Assembly: GCA_002633005.1 (NCBI GenBank)
Contig: NMRA01000332.1
Span: forward strand, 77,230 to 141,229
DNA length: 64,000 nucleotides
Reading direction: 5' to 3'
Origin: Phoronis australis
Lineage: Eukaryota; Phoronida; Phoronidae
The position numbers and the translations under genes were made by a program. This document shows positions 59,401-64,000 of this stretch, piece after piece. The number at the start of each line of letters is the position of its first letter. The stretch's first letter is position 1. The notes under the pieces were generated by a model. The model saw only the letters and a program-made list of their open reading frames with translations, did not search any database and had not been told where the DNA came from.

Positions 59401-59807
59401 ACGTCCGGGTACTCACGCGGCAATTACTCATTACAGGCTGGTACTTTGCGTCGTTTCACAATGTGGCGATAAAGATAACACATTTGTTGATCTAGAAAGT
59501 TTTTTCCTCTAATTTATTACCTTAACGGGTACTGTTGCTGAAAATTGACGTACCCTCGCGATGAGTCAGGTCTGATCTCAGTAGCCGAGTGAACTTGGCT
59601 GCGCGAGATGCGACATATTTCACAAACTCATGATTATGCAATAATTATCATTCGTCATGTGCAAAGAACAAATATAATTTGAATGATATATAACCAAATT
59701 TGTATAAAAAGAACCAAAATGAGAATCAAAAACAACTAAACAAAATAACAACGTCTTTACGCTCACTGTGATATCAGTACGTAATCAAGGTCAACGTGAC
59801 CGTTATT
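56476..59807. other. Intergenic DNA, no gene seen
   Basis: An 82-codon plus-strand frame at 57591-57836 and a 74-codon one at 57902-58126 have no known domain. No RNA gene or clear repeat. Confidence 0.45.
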
Positions 59808-60214
59808 CAGGGCCCGGTCTCCAACCTTTTTACTCGAAATGGAACTCGAAATTAGGTTTGGCATTTTCTACTCTACTTTTGGGCGAACTCAAGATAAGTG
59901 TATATTATTCTATGCTCGAGTACACAATAACTTACGTAGATAATATATTGCCCTTAGTTCACAGTTTGTAAATCCAATATTAAAGCAATAAGTTCGAGTT
60001 TGAACTCGAAATTTCGAGTTTTTACTCGAGTTTGCAGCACGAATATAAGGGTCTTCAAGGGCTAACTTGAACTAGAAACTCCTATGCATAAACTATAATG
60101 TATTTGAGCACAGCCTGATAACCCATTATCTTAAGTTCGCACAAAAGGAGCAGAGAAATTGCCAAAAATAGTTTCGAGTTCCTTTCGAGTACAAAGATTA
60201 GAGACCGGGCCCAG
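59808..60214. mobile_element. 407-bp MITE with GGGCCCGGTCTC ends
   Basis: Arms of about 95 bases (59808-59903 and 60118-60214) are inverted copies: CAGGGCCCGGTCTCCAACCT against the inverse starting CTGGGCCCGGTCTCTAATCT. They share ACTCGAAATGGAACTCGAAA-type and TTTTGGGCGAACT-type blocks. The centre (59990-60035) repeats TCGAGTT/AACTCGA motifs, partly palindromic. Noncoding. Target duplication not clear. Confidence 0.75.
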
Positions 60215-60457
60215 GAATCGTCCCTTAACTTACATGTAAGCATAGGAACTCAGGTCACGGAAACAGACAGGAAAAGTCGATAATTTTCTGATCTCGGCCG
60301 AGGTACAAACCTGTGCTCAAAAAGGCTTTTAATTTGATAAAAAGGAGATAAATATCATGTTTAGTATTATATTTTTAGGTTTTTGAACTAGAGTGCCCTT
60401 TGAGATAGGAACTTTAATGGGTTAAAATTTAGCTGTTCAAGAGTTCCTAAAAAGGGT
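60215..60457. other. Spacer, no gene seen
   Basis: No supported feature. Confidence 0.5.
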
Positions 60458-60779
60458 TGAGTTTATGGAATTAAAACCAACAAAAGGGTAGTGTTGCTGA
60501 AGCTAAACCCAACAAAATGTAGATATTTGTTAAGGTCGCTTGTTTCGTGTCTATTCCTGATGATTATCCTAATTTTCCAGTTGCACTCCCCGGTTATTGT
60601 AACATCACGTCATACCATCTTTCCAGCGAGAAAGCGGATCGCCGTGTTGTCTGACATCCCCCGCATACACACTTACCATACAGCAGTATTAGCCGCGGAC
60701 TACGCGGAGGTCGCCTTGTTAAAGTTAATGTTCGAGTTTTCTGACATGCCGCTAAATTATGTTGACGAAATAGTTCATA
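60458..60779 (+). other. Unassigned open frame with one membrane segment
   Basis: Open from after a TGA near 60455 to a TAA at 60782. The peptide has a short basic start, a hydrophobic stretch (LVSCLFLMIILIF) and a polar tail (PARKRIAVLSDIPR, LMFEFSDMPLNYVDEIV), like the anchor and stem of a type II membrane protein. There is no ATG before the hydrophobic segment. A possible donor (AAGTAAC) lies at the end. I do not recognise the family. It could be an internal exon or chance. Confidence 0.25.
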
Positions 60780-60784
60780 AGTAA

Positions 60785-62528
60785 CAGTTTCTGGGCGTAC
60801 TTAGGTGTATGCCTAGGCGCACGCCTATGAACCTGGCTCTGCTTCTGATTGGCTCATCTCCCAAAATTATTAGCTCAGTTATGAGCGTATAATTTCGTCT
60901 TCTTGGCTGATCTACATACATTTGTTTCTCATTGGTTGCTCACCCAAATTTGCGGATGGACTAACTACTTGCCACTATTTACTATTTTGCGCAAGCAGAA
61001 GGCAATTCATATGTCAGAACAGAGCCAATTTATTTTCTTTTTGTTTGAGGACACGTTCGGAATTGAACTGGAGCATTTGTACGCACTTAGCTTCGAGCGC
61101 ATTTTTTAATAACCGCGCAAGACTACAAGCGTAGCTGTAAACGTGATTTGGTTTGAACAACCAACTAGATGCGCGTAAGTTTACGCCATCAACCGACCAT
61201 CAGAAGCAAAAACTACGAGCGTAGAATATCCTGTGCCAATAACTAACCTGAAAGCAGTTGCAAAATTTTGTCACTAACATTTGTGCATGCACAATAATAA
61301 AAAATTAAGGTTTAAATGGCCACTTATCTAAAGGGTACATGTATTTCACATATATTACGCATTTGCAGCGACCTTCGACGTTCAGCTTTAAAACCGCTGA
61401 AAACATGAATTTTCTTCACAGGTCTATTTGCTCTTCAAAACCAACGTCATGACGTTCTCATCTTTTATTTGAGTTGAAAGTGGTTATTACAAAATCGCTT
61501 GGAATCCCGGTGTTAACCACTATTGCTTCGGAGTTTGAAACTATCCTGTCTGACGAGCAAGTTGTACAAATCTGGTCTGAAGCAACTTTGAGTTCATGTT
61601 AAGGATAGACGTCTCATTCCTAATCTGAGTCATGAGCAAAGTGATCTAATTTTTAAGGCACCAATAGACGAAATCAGAAGTCAGTTTTTGGGAAAAGGCG
61701 AGCGGGTTTGTTGTCCTTTATTGGGAATGACAACGCACGTCGTGCTGCACTAAAAACGTGACGTCATTAATTACAATTTACTAAGATCTGTAGACAGTGC
61801 TTCTGCAAATATGAGCTAAGATTTCCTCATTGTCGAATGACCGAACTAGTATAAGTATAAATATGAACTGCTGTTTAAATCGAGATGTTAACAACTTTGC
61901 GGAATCGAAAGCATCTCAATTCACACTTTTCGCTAAATAATTTTCCAGTCTGTGATCATGCTTTTAAGTCTCCAACCTCGAGATTGATCGTAAACAGCGA
62001 TAACTTTTAAAATGACGTTTAACACATAGAAGGCACTGTACAGTTCTCAATAAGTTTTGTCTGGCAGTAAATCCTTCATTTGACTTGCCGCGTGTCTTCC
62101 ACTCTGTAGAAAACTCTATGAACAAATTTGACTTCTTGAGCTCAAAAACCATTACTTGATTCTGAAATGAAAATTACTTCAAAATCCACAAACTGGCTCA
62201 AAAGTACTAGTACTCAATCTTTTTTGCAACACTGTGTTGTTTTGAGAGGTACCTGTAATCACAGCTGATTCCTCAGTCGCTAAGTAGCAACGCGAAGATG
62301 CTACAAGGAGGCGCCATTTTGAAGGATAGTGTATCTACAGCAGAACTAGTGGACGTTTCTCAATCACACCAGGTTTACAAATACAAGCAAACCAGATTCA
62401 CTGAACGTACTTGCAATGCTGCCAAACCTGGTCTACCGCAAGAAATTAATTAATGAGCAATGTAAAGTGGCCAGAGTTTTTGGTGGAGGTGATTCTTGGA
62501 TTTGTGAAGACGTGACAATGGGTACTCG
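60785..62528. other. Intergenic DNA, no gene seen
   Basis: No supported gene or repeat. Confidence 0.5.
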
Positions 62529-62791
62529 AGTCGTGTCAAGACAGTAATTGGGTCGTGTAATAAGGAACTGCCAGTCGTGTCAAGACAGTAATTGGGTCAA
62601 GTAATAAGGAACTGCCAGTCGTGTCAAGACAGAAATTGGGTCAAGTAATAAAGAATTGTAAGTCGTGTCAAGACAGTAATTGGGTTAAGTAATAAGGAAC
62701 TGCCAGTCGTGTCAAACAGTAATTGGGTCAAGTAATAAGGAACTGCCAGTCGTGTCAAGACAGTAATTGGGTCAAGTAATTAGGAACTACC
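62529..62791. repeat. 44-bp tandem repeat, six copies
   Basis: The unit begins AGTCGTGTCAAGACAGTAAT and continues TGGGTCAAGTAATAAGGAAC, TGCC. Six head-to-tail copies differ by single bases or 1-2 base deletions. The first has GTCGTG in place of GTCAAG and the last ends TTAGGAACTACC. A minisatellite with no coding frame. Confidence 0.9.
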
Positions 62792-63295
62792 AGTTTTGTG
62801 TAAGCCAAGAAATCACTTGTTATCTGAGTATCAACATTTGAGATCAATTTTATGGCAAGTAAGAAGTTACCAAAAATATTTTGGATAGAGGAAGTTTTTA
62901 TAGGAGACTTGTCTCTTTAAAGATCTACTAAGCGCTCATTACGTGAAGTCGAAATCGCAAATTTCGGCCAACTGGAATAATTCGAGCTGGCGGCCGCGAA
63001 TCGTTCCGATGAAGCAATCAACGAACTCCTATCCGTTCGTGGTTGTATCACGTGGAAGTAAGAATTCTAAATTGTTGTATCCAAGACAAACAAAAGGGTT
63101 TCGCCTCAAAACGAAAACAATGGTTTTCAAAGATGGCGCGCGCTGTACGGGGCTTAAAAGGGGAAATCTGAAACATGTGCTTCGCTTGTAATGTATATTA
63201 CGAAGACGTGCATGGTTTTCAAAGGCCTTACGATAGTTGTAGAGGTAGTAGAAGAAGAACTACTTTTTTATCAAACACGCCTCTTTGTCTACAAA
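62792..63295. other. Intergenic DNA, unassigned frame
   Basis: A plus-strand frame at 62943-63191 (82 codons, basic, without domain) is the only candidate; not called. A ribosomal-protein-like or UTR origin cannot be tested by eye. Confidence 0.4.
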
Positions 63296-63476
63296 ATCAC
63301 AAACACATACTCACCCACACCCACACCCACCCACCCACACAAACACAAGTACACGCACCCACACACGCACGTAAACATGCACACACACAAACAGGCACGT
63401 AAACATGCACGCGCACACACACACACACACACACACGCACACACACACACACACACACATGCATGCATGCATGCAT
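63296..63476. repeat. CA/CACC microsatellite with ATGC run
   Basis: Starts as ACACCCACACCCACCC, becomes (CA)n with CG interruptions and ends TGCATGCATGCATGCATT. It creates long His/Thr- and Cys/Val-repeat frames on both strands that are not genes. Confidence 0.9.
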
Positions 63477-64000
63477 TTACATATGCTGATGAGAGGTTTT
63501 CAAACAAATGAAGGTGACTCTACAAGTTGACCACATATAAGCAATGAAGAGGAAAAACCTTATCTAATATTGCCTAATCTAAGCTAATTTTGCCAAATCT
63601 AATCTAATCTAAACTAATGAATCCGATGTAATAAAACAAACGAGGAAGTAAGATAGAATGCAACGGAGATAAAAGGCAATGATTATGTAATTAAATCTAT
63701 TTATACATCTAGCAGCCACAAAACGAAACAAAAGAAGGCATCTTACAAACAAAAGATATTCTATGAAATAAATGACGCAAGCTACTTAAAAATCAAAACA
63801 AGTCAGTCAATCAACTGCTGTAGATAAGATTCAATAACCTATTTTTGGAACATTTTGCGAAAACATGAATACTATGAGTGTTAATTTTAATAGCCTGTTA
63901 ATTTAAAGAAGGTACTTGTTGTAATTGATCTATTTACAGAACGATTAGTTTAAAAAAGACGAATTTAAATGTGAAAATTAAAAACAGTTCTTCTATTCCT
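63477..64000. other. Intergenic AT-rich DNA
   Basis: Includes a short run of CTAATCTAA units at about 63565-63617. No gene seen. Confidence 0.5.

Noticed and set aside
63175-63511. Overlapping frames rich in His/Thr or Cys/Val
   Set aside because: They are translations of the CA microsatellite on both strands.
1-64000. CRISPR arrays, bacterial operons, riboswitches, rRNA genes
   Set aside because: No regularly spaced direct repeats with unique spacers, no gene packing and no rRNA-like conserved blocks were seen.

Overview
The window looks like nuclear DNA of an invertebrate animal, probably a marine one. It is AT-rich, has very few long open frames and no operon-like packing, carries microsatellites and single-N joins, and is dominated by decayed metazoan transposable elements. 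The hammerhead-bearing Penelope elements, Kolobok, Transib/RAG-like ends, L1/Tx1-like and I-like LINEs and P2X7-type cysteine domains would all fit a lancelet, hemichordate, echinoderm or cnidarian, and I cannot choose between them from sequence alone. I found no intact host gene that I would defend; nearly every recognisable protein is a mobile-element relic.

Layout. 1.65-2.86 kb: a 1.2 kb Kolobok-type element with TTAA duplication, keeping a broken THAP gene and the start of a second, opposing gene. 5.36-5.51 kb: a hairpin MITE. 9.05-11.4 kb: an I/R1-like LINE with RT and RNase H on the minus strand, ending in a (CAGAAA)n tail. 13.1-13.4 kb and 24.8-26.2 kb: Penelope-like element (PLE) pieces with three hammerhead ribozyme motifs; the second locus is an inverted pair of element copies. 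27.9-36.85 kb: a two-ORF LINE split just after the start of its endonuclease by a 4.76 kb terminal-inverted-repeat (TIR) element. 38.85-42.43 kb: a 3.6 kb element with Transib/RAG-like ends (CACGGTG heptamer, 5-bp AATAC duplication) containing a 775-bp tandem duplication joined by one N. 43.6-44.9 kb: the 3' part of an L1/Tx1-type LINE. 47.0-50.8 kb: a second, diverged copy of the TIR element family found inside the LINE. 51.65-52.5 kb: a PLE scrap, a long-armed MITE and a possible SINE. 53.84 kb: a tRNA-type SINE. 56.2 kb: a P2X7-type cysteine domain relic. 59.8-60.2 kb: another MITE. 62.5-62.8 kb: a 44-bp tandem repeat. 63.3-63.5 kb: a CA-rich microsatellite.

The most interesting system is the pair of TIR elements at 28.74-33.50 and 47.0-50.8 kb. 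Both encode decayed copies of one protein with several conserved blocks and a segment laid out like a FEN1/XPG (PIN-like) nuclease, apparently followed by a Cys-rich tail, and I see no DDE transposase in either. Their ends are long TIRs with CAAGATGGC subterminal motifs, and the LINE reads cleanly in frame once the element plus one TAG duplication is removed. Second in interest are the Transib/RAG-like element and the Penelope hammerhead motifs, in which each of three copies carries a different lesion.
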